The position numbers were made by a program, and so were the translations under genes. Shown piece by piece: positions 11,769-23,700 of a stretch of DNA of 64,000 nt (positions within the stretch are counted from its first letter, which is position 1; every line of letters begins with the position of its first letter). Source of the DNA: Conoideocrella luteorostrata. Its lineage: Eukaryota; Ascomycota; Sordariomycetes; Hypocreales; Clavicipitaceae. The notes under the pieces are model-generated. The model made no database searches, was not told the DNA's origin, and saw nothing but the letters and a program-made list of their open reading frames with translations. Where the stretch lies: positions 57,307 through 121,306 of the forward strand of contig JASWJB010000108.1 of NCBI GenBank assembly GCA_032433595.1. The letters run 5' to 3'.

Positions 11769-12144
11769 GATGGACTACGCCTGGCAGCGGCGGCTCCTTG
11801 ATTTTTCTTCCCTCAACCATCCTCCGCTCCGTGTGTGATTCGGTGTTTCGATAGACTACATCTGTATACTAAATGATTGACTCGATGAAATCGCCCCCTC
11901 CCCATCCTGCGCGAACTCCTAATGCGTCTTCCAGATAATTTAGCTAAGTGATCTTCTAAAATGCTGTCATTCTTCACAGTCGTGGCCTGACTGGGACTGC
12001 AACCCAGCTCAAAGAGTTCTTCATTCCGGCAACGGTACGTCGGTTCATAGCTGTTCGGCCAGCTGCCTCACCCACCCGCCAGCTATAATTTACAGTGAGG
12101 CCCACCCTGGGGTGGTGTTTGTGCATATTTACATTCAGATACTG

Positions 12145-12146
<2 letters not shown>

Positions 12147-12176
<30 letters not shown>

Positions 12177-12178
12177 CA
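12147..12178 (+). repeat. CTTTCA hexanucleotide tandem repeat
   Basis: About five consecutive CTTTCA units followed by degenerate copies to about 12222. Located about 450 bases upstream of the large orphan gene. Confidence 0.85.
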
Positions 12179-12487
12179 TTTTCACGGTCATGTTCATGTT
12201 TACTTTCACTTTCAATTTTCAATATCATCTCGTACCTCCACCTGCACTCTCCTTTCTGCTGAACTCCGATTTTCTTGGTTGCGCAAGAAACAGAAACAAG
12301 AACAGGAACAAGAACAGCACAACGCATATCACCTCTCTTCTGCTCGTCTTCTTTTTTATGTCCTGAAGCCACACGCTTCGATCTTCTCGTCGCTTGCTTG
12401 ATAGTGCTTGTGATTGACTTTTCCACATTGATTTGAGAACCGAACGGGTTTCAAAGCATCCAATCCAGACTCGCTTCCCCCAGCCAG

Positions 12488-12522
12488 TTTGCTTGCTTGC
12501 TTGCCTGCCTGACTGACTGACT
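12488..12522 (+). repeat. TTGC/CTGA tetranucleotide tract
   Basis: Four to five TTGC-type units pass into CCTG and then three CTGA units, about 105 bases before the start codon of the large orphan gene, so probably in its 5' leader. Confidence 0.8.
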
Positions 12523-12627
12523 GCCACTTTGCAACTCAGAGTGCCCTTTATCTTGGAAAGCCACACTATAGAAGAGGCCTTTCCTGACTTTTGCGCTATC
12601 ATTATTTCACATTTTCCACCACTCGCG

Positions 12628-15600
12628 ATGAATAGCTTCCAAGTCAAGAACCCTCCCCATGCGGTGCTCAACGCAGCAGCCTTTCCCCGAAGGCGCGCCA
12701 ACGACCTGCCCTTCAACCAACGAGCTGAGTTTAACAAGAAATTCCCCAATGGTATCCCGAGCGTTTACAAAATGATGAGCTATAATGACCGAGGCATTCC
12801 CATGAACTACCTGGAAGATAACCTCCCCATTGGGTTCTACACGAATCCCCCCCTCAACGCCCCCGCCGTCTTCTCCACGATCAACGGGAAGCGAGAATTC
12901 CGCAAAATGACACACATTCTGCCCCAGAGACGCATTCATCTATGGGACAAGGATGAGATCCAGCGCAATTGCAACTCTATACGCAAGAGCTTCTGGAGCC
13001 ACATGAAGGGCATGGTTCAGCCGTACTGCTGGGAGGATCTGTGGAGGTACTACGACGCGTATGACTTGTATAACTATGGCGCCATGAACCTCTGGAACCT
13101 TATAAACCACCTGTACCATGAGAATGTCATCATATATACGGACATGGAGCGCGAGTGCGCCAACCATATTGGCCAGTGGGCTGATGAGTGGATGAGTGAT
13201 AGCGAAAACCAGCGCAAGTTGAGGGAGTGGACTGGGTCGTCCATTGTCTTTATTCTCTCCAAGCAGGATCGTCTCAATATGGGAGATATCCCGGATGACA
13301 TGATTTCTCTGGTTGCGAGCGCTCTCAAGGCTCGACGCAATTTGTTGCTGTCGGGAGCGGAGAACTTTCGCAAGTGTCGGGATGGAGCGAGCGACGTTAT
13401 GACTGCTTGTAAGAATCGGAATTTTCACAATTGGCTGGGTAAGTTTTGTTCTTTTCCTGCATTTTTCTTTATCGAAAAAAAAAACAAAAAACAAAAACAA
13501 AAACAAGGAAAACTCCAAAAATAAAATAAAATCGTAGATGATCATGTTTGTATCTAACGAGAGAGTTAGCTGGTGAACGGGTGTTTGAAAATAACGCCTT
13601 AGCCTCACCACCTGCTGTGGAAAAACATCAGTGCTCTCCGGCTTCCGCAAAAAGATTAGCTCCCTGCTTTGAGCTGGACGGACGTCACTACTACCTTCCA
13701 GAAGGCATGGGACAGCCCAACTACCGGAGTGCTAGTCAGTTTGTTGCAGTTGAGGAACTGAAGAAATCCGTAGCTGCAGCAGCTACAAATGCTGCTCTCT
13801 CTAATGCTGCATGTATTGTCGTGCGTGGTACATCAAAGCCACAGGTTGCGGAGGTGTCAAAGGGTCGGATGAAGAAGGTGGCAGATGAATCTCAGCATCT
13901 GAAGGAGAGCTCTGCTATTGGTCCTGGAAAACAGAAACCTGTTGTCCCTCTGAAGGAGAGCAGCGAGACGCTGAATAAACTCAACCAAAATCAGATTTCT
14001 GTTAGCACGGAGAACAACGCCGGACCAGTTGCTACGGCAAGGGGCCAGACATCTCCTTCACCTATGCCTCGTCAGGGCCGTTCTGTCCATCGTGATAACG
14101 AGGCGGGAGGGAAAACTGTCGCTACTTCATCCCTCGGGAGTCGATCTGCTGTGTTGAATCACGCCAGTTTTGTGAAGCGGGCAAGCCTATCCGGACAAGT
14201 CAGCCCTGATATCACAAGCTCTAGCCCAATGGTGTATCACCGTCCAAGTACGGCCAGTGAACAGCCTGCTTAGGAGTCAGGCGATCCTGGACTGATGCAC
14301 AGCCAGAGCAGCAAAGCCCAAAACGATGATAAAAGCTCGAAGGGCAAACAGGCCGAGAGCAAGTCTCGTCTTCGAGGGGCATCCCCGAACTACAACGAAC
14401 CACCAGCGCTAGTTCATCCTGCTGCACGGGGATCACAACTATTGAATGCAGCGGACAGTCGAACCCCCGGCGTCGGCAATGGCCTACCTCCGAAGCCAGT
14501 GCTCGTCAACAACAGTATCAACTCCTCTGGAAATGTTCCGCAAATTGACCAGAATATGAATTACGACAGCGGAGCCCACAAGGAATCTGGACAAAGAGGC
14601 CACAATCAGCCGTCAACAAACTCGCCTGGTTTCGAGGGATCATATCAAGCCATGCTTCCCCCAAGACCTCCTCCAACTACATCAAATTATAGCATGCCCC
14701 CATCTGCTCCTCGAGCGGACCACCTCATCGCAAAGACCGAGCTGCATACTTCCAATATTGTTTTGAAGAGTGCTCCAGGAGACAGAAGTGGCAATGGCAA
14801 TAGCTATCGGGGCGGGTACAAAAACAAGGGCCGCCGAGACGTTCACAGCCAAGGCAACCATCCTGGCTTTGGGTCTCAATCTAAACAGCCCTTCCACACT
14901 CAAAATAATTTCGGCCATGGTCACGCAAGGCCATGGCGCCGCGACGGCTTGTCTAACCATCATGGTTTTCTTTATGGCAGTCAATACTGTAACAACAAGC
15001 AGACATTGCCATACGAATACAATGAGTGCGGCTGTGGAGAGTGTGCCAACAGGAATAGAAGTATCTGGGTAAGAGTGAAGACCGATGAAACTGACTCCAA
15101 AGATCTTCAAACACGGCTCAAATTTGGACTCGGTGCTAGATTCGGGGATGTTGAAGAGGTGTATCCCGTCCCCCACAAGTATGGGAATGCTTTTATCATG
15201 AGGTACGAGATCGGATCGACTAGGCTTTGACACGGCGAAATAAAAAACAGAAGCTAACATATCGGTCAACTAGGTTTCAAAGCGAAGATTCTGTTCCTGT
15301 AGCGCTGGGGCTTGGCAACATCGAAATACCTGAAAAGGACTTGTCTTTGCTTATCGGGCCGGCACACCACTCGAAATGGATTCTCAAATCATACATTGGG
15401 GAGCATCGCAGAAAGCTACAGCATGAGCAGGCACTGCAGCACCAAGGTATGGTACAACATCCATTCAATCAGGGCTGGCATCCTGGTGCGGGTTATGGGA
15501 CTCTGCCCCCAGTTGCTCGGGGTCCTCAGCACCAGTTTCGCTCGTTCAGCCAATATCCAATGCACCCAACCCCCAGGGGCTTCGTCTTGATGCAACGGGG

Positions 15601-17386
15601 AGGCCCTGCAACCGGATACCATCAGTCGAGTATCCCAAATTTTCCGCCAGCCTTTGTACCTGCTTTCGCTGGACCGCAGCACCTTTATCCGCAGCGCTCA
15701 CAGGAGCAGTATCCTTCAAGTCACGGAAATGAAAAACAGGTGGCCAAATCAGCAGAGTGTAAGTCCCAATCGAAACCTCCATCCGAGGAGGCTCTGGAGG
15801 ATGTCGAGTCAACCGAACAACAGAGAGCACTTACCCCCCAGAGTCAGCTAAGTCAGACCTCAAGCCATAAGGCCAAGGTGTCTCTCCCATCTGTAACGCC
15901 ACCGAAGCTTGACCAGGGCAAGCAAGTCATTTGCAAGGAAGTTCAAAAAGTTGATCCAGCCAAGTCGCCTACACCAAAGCAAATCCAAGTAGAGAAAGGC
16001 GATGATGAAAGCAGCCACTACTCCCAAGCTCCGAAACCAGGGGGTGGGCAGTGTGATCGAGTCCCATCAAACAAGCAGCCTTTTTCAATTGCACAGAGCT
16101 CTCAAACGTCCGCTCTCAGTAAGGCCACTGCAGCAGGTAAACACTCACGAGCCCCAAGCATCTTTACCGAAGAGGAGATTAAGTGGAGGAAACAGGCTTG
16201 GGATAGAATTCCTATGCCATTGGATCCGCGGAAGATCAAACAGACGCCCGTGACAGTAAAGCTCAACAACAACAACGTTGCCAAGAACACGGAACCGGCT
16301 GTACAAAATCTACCATCTAATACTAGTTCTGAAACACCTGGCCCAGCTCAGTTCGCTCCGGCTGATACAGACATGATAAGTATGGCGTCGAACGAGTCCA
16401 AGACCATTTCAATATCAAGCACGCCTAGCATAGGTTCTCCGCACCGAAACTACACGAATTCGCTATTCAACAGTGATGCGAAAGTCGACTCTAACGATAG
16501 GAATCGTTACGAAGTCTCCCAGTCATCTTCTGTAAGCCCGGCCAGGTCCGCAGTGAGAGATACAGAGAAGGAAAGCGGCAATTATCGGCCGCAAAACGCG
16601 GGAGGTGGAGAGCCTGAGTTCTTGAATGTTGCTGCAGTTCCGGAATTTACCATTGCTGGCAATGGTCGAGGAACTATCCGTGTAGGGCATCATGGAGAGC
16701 GGGGTCATATCCTTGATGAAATTTCCAGTCAGGGAAGAGGTAGGACTGCAGCGAAGAAGTGGTCGAAGAGAAATAAGCAGGCATCGCGGGGCTTTGACTT
16801 GGCAATGTCCAGCCAAGAACAACAGGGTACAGTTCAGACTGAAGCTGAGACCAGCGCGCCACCCACGGGTACTCATGTGCGAGCTCAGGCTACATCACAG
16901 ACGTCTTTGCAGTCCAGCCACATGGACGCTGAGTCTGGCACGTTGACAGAGGCAGGCGCGTCTGAGAAGAAGGCAACTGGCAACAGCTCTCTGAAGATCC
17001 CGAAGAAGCGGAAGAACCACAAGAAACTGAACACGTTGTTTCTAAGAGAGCCTCCCAACGAACAAGACGAGGGTCTAGCCAAGGACGTCAAGAGTGTGAA
17101 GAGCTTGGAAAACCATGAGGCGTTGACTGAGTCTTCGACGCCTGCGAGCTCAACTATAGAAGTCAAGGGTACACAGAAAGACAGCCCCAAGCTGGGCAGT
17201 GCCACATCGGAGAATTTGGCAGGGCCTCACATTTCTGTAGAAAGCATCGCCTCATTGGAGTCTAACAGCCGAGGCGTCACCAAACATGCCGCGAACAGTA
17301 TCGGCAAACTAGAAAAGGAAGCTCGTGAAGAGATTGGACAGAGCCCTTCGGCCAAGAAACTCGCAACGGCTGGAAATTCGGATTAG
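12628..17386 (+). CDS. Very large fungal protein with CxCx2C and RRM-like segment, function unknown
   Basis: Exons 12628-13438, 13570-15202 and 15274-17386 join in frame. Exon 2 has one in-frame TAG at 14271-14273. Treating 14232-14273 (GTGTAT..TTAG, 42 nt, phase 0) as an intron restores an open frame of 1504 residues; otherwise the gene is interrupted. Residues 1-280 are a compact Trp/Tyr-rich helical region (WEDLWRYYDAYDLYNYG, HIGQWADEWMSD). A long Ser/Gln/Asn-rich disordered region follows. Near residue 743 is CGCGEC, then an RRM-like pattern: SIWVRVKT, RFGDVEEVYPV and GNAFIMRFQSEDSVPVAL, the last formed by splicing. The rest is low complexity apart from TEEEIKWRKQAWDRIPMPLD and a basic KKRKNHKK. 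The RRM-like part suggests RNA binding, but this is inference. I do not recognise the protein. An upstream in-frame ATG lies at 12529. Confidence 0.75.
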
Positions 17387-17845
17387 CTGTGGTTTGTCAA
17401 GAACAGAAGAACAGGTATACAGGGTGGAGATGTGGCGGTCCTAAAAACGTAATATGAGGGACGGACAGGTAATAACAGGAAATAGATTGGCAAAGTTGTA
17501 TAGCATAGGAAAAAATCAGAAGCCGTTGTTGACCTTGGCACCCGATGGCAGCAAGATGAAACTCAGCATTCGTGACAACCAGCAGCATTGTCTCGGGACT
17601 CTGAAGACCCTGAGCTGCAAATCTGAATGAATCAAGTCCAAAATAAAGTGAGAGCTCCCAGAGTCCGTGCCTCCAACACTTCACTCATCACAACCGTACA
17701 CGACTCCTTGAAAAAGATGTTGATACAGCCTGGCTTCTATTCATTATGTACACAGCGCAAATCGTTAGGTTCCCTTAACGAGACGTCGCCAAATCGCAAT
17801 CATCATTCGGATAATTCCACCGCAGTCTCCTATCGGCCCGGCGCC
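17387..17845. other. Convergent intergenic region
   Basis: 3' regions of the large orphan gene and of the complex I subunit gene. No gene, repeat or RNA recognised. Confidence 0.5.
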
Positions 17846-18352
17846 CTATGCTCCGTTCTTCACGAGCCCTGTGACCGTGTCCTCGACTTGCTTGTCCGAC
17901 AACCCCTCGAGAGACTGTGACTTTTCGTTGCCAAATTCTATGAATATAGAAGACAATCGTTAGCCTGCTGACCGCCTGATCCATCTGATACCAAAGGTCG
18001 GGCGGGTCGTTACCGTATCTAGCGTAAATCCTGGGCAAGGTCCCCTGAGCCTCGCGGATCAGGATAGGAATCTGAGGGTTGTTCTTCTTCATGGTGGGAT
18101 ACGCGCGCGTCAGGAACGAACTGTTGGCAAGAACCTTGTCGTCAGTAAATTTTATTTTTATTTTTCAAAGTCAACCTCGGGTTAAGCTAATGGAGGGAGG
18201 CTGTTCATTTGCCGGATGTGCCTTGTAGATGCGAATATCCTGCAAATGTGCGGCGTAGAAACGTACCGAACGGCGGCGCTCTGCTCTGAAGTCTGGCAGA
18301 ATAGGAAGCGCACCTCTTTGAGGGCTTTGGTGAATGCGTATTTGCTCGACAT
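17846..18352 (-). CDS. NDUFA2: NADH dehydrogenase (complex I) 10.5 kDa subunit, NDUFA2/B8 family
   Basis: Minus-strand exons 18352-18267, 18120-18014 and 17937-17846 give 94 residues, the family length. The protein reads MSSKYAFTKALKEVRFLFCQ, SAAVRSFLTRAYPTMKKNNP across the first junction and IPILIREAQGTLPRIYARYE across the second, then DKQVEDTVTGLVKNGA. This is the thioredoxin-like accessory subunit of the matrix arm of respiratory complex I. Introns are 146 and 76 nt. A TACGGAGTA element sits upstream at 18479-18487. Confidence 0.95.
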
Positions 18353-19027
18353 GGCGTCAGGGAGTATCGGGTGGCGTGTGCGTCGTTTGTGTCGATGCCA
18401 ATTGGCGAACAGGTGGACGTGAAAGTTGACAGGCAGGGCGACTCGACGCTCAATTCGAACTGGTTGAGTCGTTGGAGCTACGGAGTAGTTGCAGTAACTA
18501 AACTATTGACGATACAGTTTTAGCACAGTCGTGATTGGCGGGATGTTGATGGGATGACCGTACATAATTAAAGCGGAGCTGTTTGACCGCACTGAGTTAT
18601 GCACGCATGGCAAGCCGCTCTACGTCCGGTCTCGCATCCCCAACTGGACGGCTCATCCCCGGACCTCTCTACCGCCTTCCCGCCCCGGAAACGCTCATAT
18701 CTCAAGCAATACTCATTCCGTAGAGAGCTTGAGAATCCTCCAAACCTCTCCTGCCGCCCTCGCCGTGTTAATCTCTCCGTAAAGTGAGAATAGACACCGC
18801 ACAGCCGTCCGAACCTACCGAGTACGAATCATCCTTTCTAACCCCCTTCTCAAAGCTACACTTTATTTCCATTCGCTCCAAAGTACATGCGAAAAAAGTG
18901 ACCTCCATTTTCTTTTTTGTTGAGCACCGCCATAACTATATCGTCCACCCATTGCCACCCCAAACCACCACACACAACTCACACCAGCCCAACCCATCTC
19001 CGCTGACGCTTCATAATTGCAATAGAA
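18353..19027. other. Divergent promoter region, complex I subunit and pyruvate carrier
   Basis: Two nuclear genes for mitochondrial proteins start back to back here. The plus side ends in a CA-rich leader. One TACGGAGTA copy at 18479-18487. No separate gene is seen. Confidence 0.5.
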
Positions 19028-19780
19028 ATGGTCTCCGCGAGCACCCTCATGCGCACCTCGCGCCCGCTTTTCCGCCAAGGCGTCTTCTCCTCGCAAGCTA
19101 GCCAGGCGTTCCGCGCGCAGCGCTTCGGCCAACAGTTCCGCTTCCGTGACAGCGGCAAGAGATGGCAGAGCACAGCGGATGGCGCGCAGCAGCAGCACCA
19201 GAGCTGGTTTAAGCGTATGTGGGAGAGCGAAATTGGCATCAAGACCGTGCATTTCTGGTGAGACTCAGCCCCCAACAAGCCCAAGGCGTCGAAACCACAA
19301 AATGGTAGTTCTGGAGAGGAGGTGCTAATGCTTACGGTTATTTTATTAGGGCGCCCGTCATGAAGGTCCGTCTTCACCGTTACGGTACAAATTGAAATAG
19401 TAGTGTTTAGAAACTAATAATCATGTAGTGGGCTCTTGTCCTTGCTGGTATTTCCGACTTCGCCCGTCCCGCCGAAAAGCTTTCCTTCACGCAGAACTTC
19501 GCCCTCACCTGCACCGGTCTCATCTGGACTCGATGGTGCCTGATTATCAAGCCCAAGAACTACCTGTTCGTTTCGCCCTTTTAAAGAGTCGGATAGAAGA
19601 TGGACACGTAAACTAACGTGGCGTAGGCTCGCCGCTGTCAACTTCTTCCTCGGTCTTGTCGGTATCGTTCAAGTGTCTCGCATTCTCCTGCACGAATCCG
19701 CCAAGAAGGGTGGCATCACCGAAGTAGTGGAGGACGTCAAGGAAGACGTCAAGGAGAAGGTGAAGGAGGTCAAGCCTTAA
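19028..19780 (+). CDS. mpc2: Mitochondrial pyruvate carrier subunit (MPC2/MPC3 type)
   Basis: Exons 19028-19257, 19350-19365, 19429-19565 and 19627-19780 give 178 residues. The second exon is 16 nt and encodes only the stretch around APVMK. An N-terminal Arg/Ser-rich presequence is followed by WFKRMWESEIGIKTVHFWAP, KWALVLAGISDFARPAEKLS, ALTCTGLIWTRWCLIIKPKN and AAVNFFLGLVGIVQVSRIL, the signature of the UPF0041/MPC family, with about three membrane segments. A charged VKEDVKEKVKEVKP tail closes the protein. MPC heterodimers import pyruvate across the inner membrane. The presequence and C-terminal tail suit MPC2/3 better than MPC1. Confidence 0.95.
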
Positions 19781-20753
19781 ATCACATACGATGGTAATCA
19801 CATCTAGAAAATACCTGGCTGTTTTTTATGTTACATACTTCGGACGCGGACAGGCTTTCTTTCTCCTAGCCGGGAGGAAGGTAAGCCCTCTTGATTAGAG
19901 AGGGGCAGTGAGAGAGCTCTGGCGGCTTAGGCCACATCTGGAAGAACAGTTGATTGAATTCATGCGGTCCGGAAACGCCTTGAAGACGATGGTATTCACC
20001 AAGTCGGACCCTTGATCAGAACCAACACGGGTTTGGGATGCGTACAAGAGGCAAAGTGCTCCATCATAGAGCCATGTATAGGTCTAGCCAAACTATAAAT
20101 TACTCAATATGTATAATTCACCTTGTCACCGGACTACGCGCGAAAGCAAACCGCACTGCTCAAGTCGTTTCCCATTTGGTCATATGCTATGAGATACTCC
20201 TCGTCTCGGTGAAATCGTGAGAACCTCAAGCGGGTATAAATAATGCTGCTACTAGTTTATGACAAGCAAAAACGAATCAGCGGACTCTCAAGTCCCCGGT
20301 AGATATAGTAAAGGCAAGTGCATGACAAATGATATCATCCAAATCCCAGATATGCACCAACTGGCCCACCCCCTAACGCCATACAAAAGCAAGCAGGAAA
20401 ACATCCAAACATTATCGGTTGCTCGTACACAATTGTAAATTTCCAATCCGTGCGTCACCCGCATGAAATATTATCCAAGTTGTTTACTCCAACTACACCA
20501 CAGCGAAGTTGTTCGCGTAATCATGAGTAATAATGACCGCTGCATTCCACCATTGTCTCGTACTAGAAATTGGTGAACTGACCAACCCACTCTGGCGGAT
20601 GACTCAGTCAGTGTGTGCAACATACTTGGTTGCCTCAAATTTTTTTTTTTAAAAAAAAAAAAAAAAAGGAAAAGTATGAAGAAAGAACAATAAGAGAGAA
20701 AATGGCACGAGATTGAAAGTATCATGCCATCTTCATGGGCCTGACAATGGTGG
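19781..20753. other. Convergent intergenic region with T/A hairpin tract
   Basis: About 1 kb between the carrier gene and the 3' end of the Rho GEF gene. It contains a T11-A17 tract at 20640-20667 that can fold back on itself. No open frame has protein-like content. Confidence 0.55.
20640..20667. repeat. Poly(T)-poly(A) inverted tract
   Basis: Eleven T followed directly by seventeen A. A close copy of this arrangement (T13-A16) occurs at 57584-57612. Confidence 0.85.
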
Positions 20754-23700
20754 TCAGCCCTCGGCATGGCCGTCATTTAAAAGCATCTCCAGAACAACTT
20801 GTCGTCCAGGCAGCTCCGGATGGCACATGGCAATCTTGACGGATCCTTTGGAAGTATCACCTGCCAGTAGTGACTGTCCATTTGGACCATAGGTCTGCTG
20901 CGACTGGACTGCATTGCCGCCTGTAGGACCTCGAATGCCGTAGTCAATTACTCGCACGTCTCGCCCGGCAATGATTTGTCGAAGTCGGCCGTTCTCTGCA
21001 TTGCGCACCTCCACATAGTCTTCATTGAACAGTAGCAGGTATTGGCCATACATGGTTGCTCCTCTGGCCTTCTTTTGCTTGCCCGTGTATTCCATAATCA
21101 ACGTGCGGCTGACATCGCCGTGCTTGTCAACATAGACGGCACAGTCCTCGTACGTGAGAATGAACTCGTTCTCATTGAGGCGAAACATGCCTAGTGGCTT
21201 TTGATCCCGGATTCGGTTTGCAATGTTGGCAATAGATGGTGCCTTCAAGTCGGGAATCGACATTGGTTGCTTTTTGTCCAGTGTTAGCATCTCCACACCC
21301 TTTGATGTCGACACGGCAACATAAGTCTGGAAGACGCTGAGCGAATAGCATTCAGTTGGAAGATAAAATTCGTCGAAATCGCGGAACGTGTCGGTGCTGC
21401 CGGCAGCCGTCTTGCGACTTCCAAAAATTCGCGATTTCTTTTCGCTCGCCTTGTGGAATATCGGCTCTAGCACCTTGAAAGACGTGTGTAGACCCTCTTT
21501 GCGCTTGTAGAAAACCAGTAGTCGGTCCTTCATGCGTGCGGTTGCAAAGTATGTCACATCCTTGGCAAGCCGTTGAGGAGCTCGTCGCGGGCTGTCGTTA
21601 ATGGGTGGCGCGAATTCTGACACGGGAGCGACCACATCCAGGGGGTAGCATATGAGCGACTTGTCTGCAATAACCAAGCAAACAGAAAACTCCTCTAAAA
21701 CAGCGATTTGAGTGACGCGATTGACTTGAACCGACTGTAATATTGAAGTTAGGATACACTTCGAGCTTCATTAGAATACGATTCGGTAATAAAAAACAAA
21801 CTTACTCGACTCCACCCCCGAGGATTTGAAGGATCAGAAATATAAACGCCATAGTCCGTACCGATGGCAATGACAGATTTCCCAAAGGCGGAAAATCCTG
21901 TCGCGCAGTTTACCTGAGCACGCGACACGGGTGGAATCCCATTCGCGGCACCTAAAACCTTTTCCAAGTCTTGAATAGCTCGGTCAAGTGGTGTACCACT
22001 GACCGGCACTCCGGAGGCTTTTGCGTATATAGAGCCCGCATCGTAATGGAACGAGGCGTCTGCTAGGACGCGAAGCCTGAACGGCTCGGCATTCTGAGCA
22101 TATAAAGCTTTGGCGTGTCTGGTCTTGGCCTCAATAATGCTTGTACACCAGTTAAGTCTGTCCTGTGCGGAGGATGCATAAAGAGTGTAAACCTCGTGGC
22201 CGAGATGTTTCACTTTGAAGGGGTATAAGATCTTGCCTTCCGCGTCATTAGAGACAATTGGCCCCAGCGAAGTGCCCGAAGAGCCGGTAGGTGTATGCTC
22301 CAGACCGGGTCGTCCACCATTGGTAGGAACCTTGTTTAACTGAGCACCTTGTGGTGCTGCTGTTGTTCTACCAAGAGGTGCTGTCAGGCCTTTTTGCTTC
22401 ATGACCGGCTCGTCATTGTTGCTCTCCAAGAAGAGTAGTGGCATCGGGATGGGCTAAGACGAACAATTAGCAACTAGGGATTGTCAATAACGATGACAAA
22501 TGCAACTCACCTCTCTTGAAACGTCGTATTTTCGCTCTCCCTTGCCATCCTTTGGGATTACAACTTTGGCCAGGATTAGATAGTGATCAAACAGGAGAGC
22601 GTGGGAGTCGACCCATCTCATGCCCTTAGATCCCATCCTCTGCAACTCGCCTTGTATGATCAATACTCTACCAAGATGGTCCAAGTTTAAGATTGACTGA
22701 AAGCCAGGCCGCAGGACCAGCATTCGATCCAACTCCATCATCTCCACTCTCTTGTTCGTTTCCGCCACCTTTGCATCGCACTCGTGGGTCACAGCTTGAA
22801 TCTCCTGAATGGCCTTCTGTAGGTTTGTCTTTTCTTCGCTGTCCCCAACCATCTTGTGTTCCACGCTCTGCAGCAAGAGGATATAGCGCTGGAGACGTTG
22901 CAATGGCGTGATAAGGAAGTGGGTCCAATCCTGTTTAAACGATGACTTGTGTTTCTGCTTGTCCTCCAAGAACCTCTTGAAGAGCAAATTCTTGTCGGCC
23001 TCCTTTCTTACCATATACGTGGCTCGTGGATAACCGGTGCCAAATTCGATATAGTCTGATTTAGCCTTGCGGATCCATTCACGAAATATGTCGCTGAAGC
23101 CGACGATCCACGGACCTTGTTCTTGCTGGCGATATTTGAGTTGTGCCAGGAGGTGATCCTTGTTAATGCGAAGAACAGTGTCAAGCTTTCCAAACACGGC
23201 AGCCAAGAACTTGTCTCGTCTATCAGGATGGATGATGGGTGGATTTCTCGTACGGAGATCATCTCTATAAAGGGTTCGAAAGATGTCAAGCTGCTTGATG
23301 TAGTTTTCTTCGCCAGTGACAATTTCGTGCAGGATGTTCTGGCGCTCGACCTCCTTCTTGGGTTTCGATTCCCAGTCTTCTTTGTCCAAGCCGTAAAAGA
23401 CATTCCAAGCGTCGGCCCCCTCGACCTCGTCTGAAAGAACTTCCAAGTCAACCTTCTTCAGGGTGCGTGTGCAATGATAAGCATAACACCGGCCACTCAG
23501 CTCAATGTCGTGGACCTTGGGAGCATAACAGCCCGAGCCCGACAGCTGCCACAGCACACCTGAGATATGACCATCCCCAAACTTGACCCACTCCTCATCA
23601 GGGAGAAGCACTTGTGACTCCAGCATGCGAGCCACGATTTGACTGCTCAGCGCTTCAGCATCTGCAACATTCATGGTGGGAATTTTGAACACGAAAAGAT

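Larger units (their letters stand above)
11769..12627. other. Microsatellite-rich leader region
   Basis: No gene between the Fmp46-like stop and the next start. Three runs of short tandem repeats occur: CTTTCA units at 12147-12178 with degenerate copies after it, GAACAA-like units around 12288-12315, and TTGC then CTGA units at 12488-12522. A plus-strand frame from 12529 is in frame with the next gene and could extend it by 33 residues. Confidence 0.6.
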
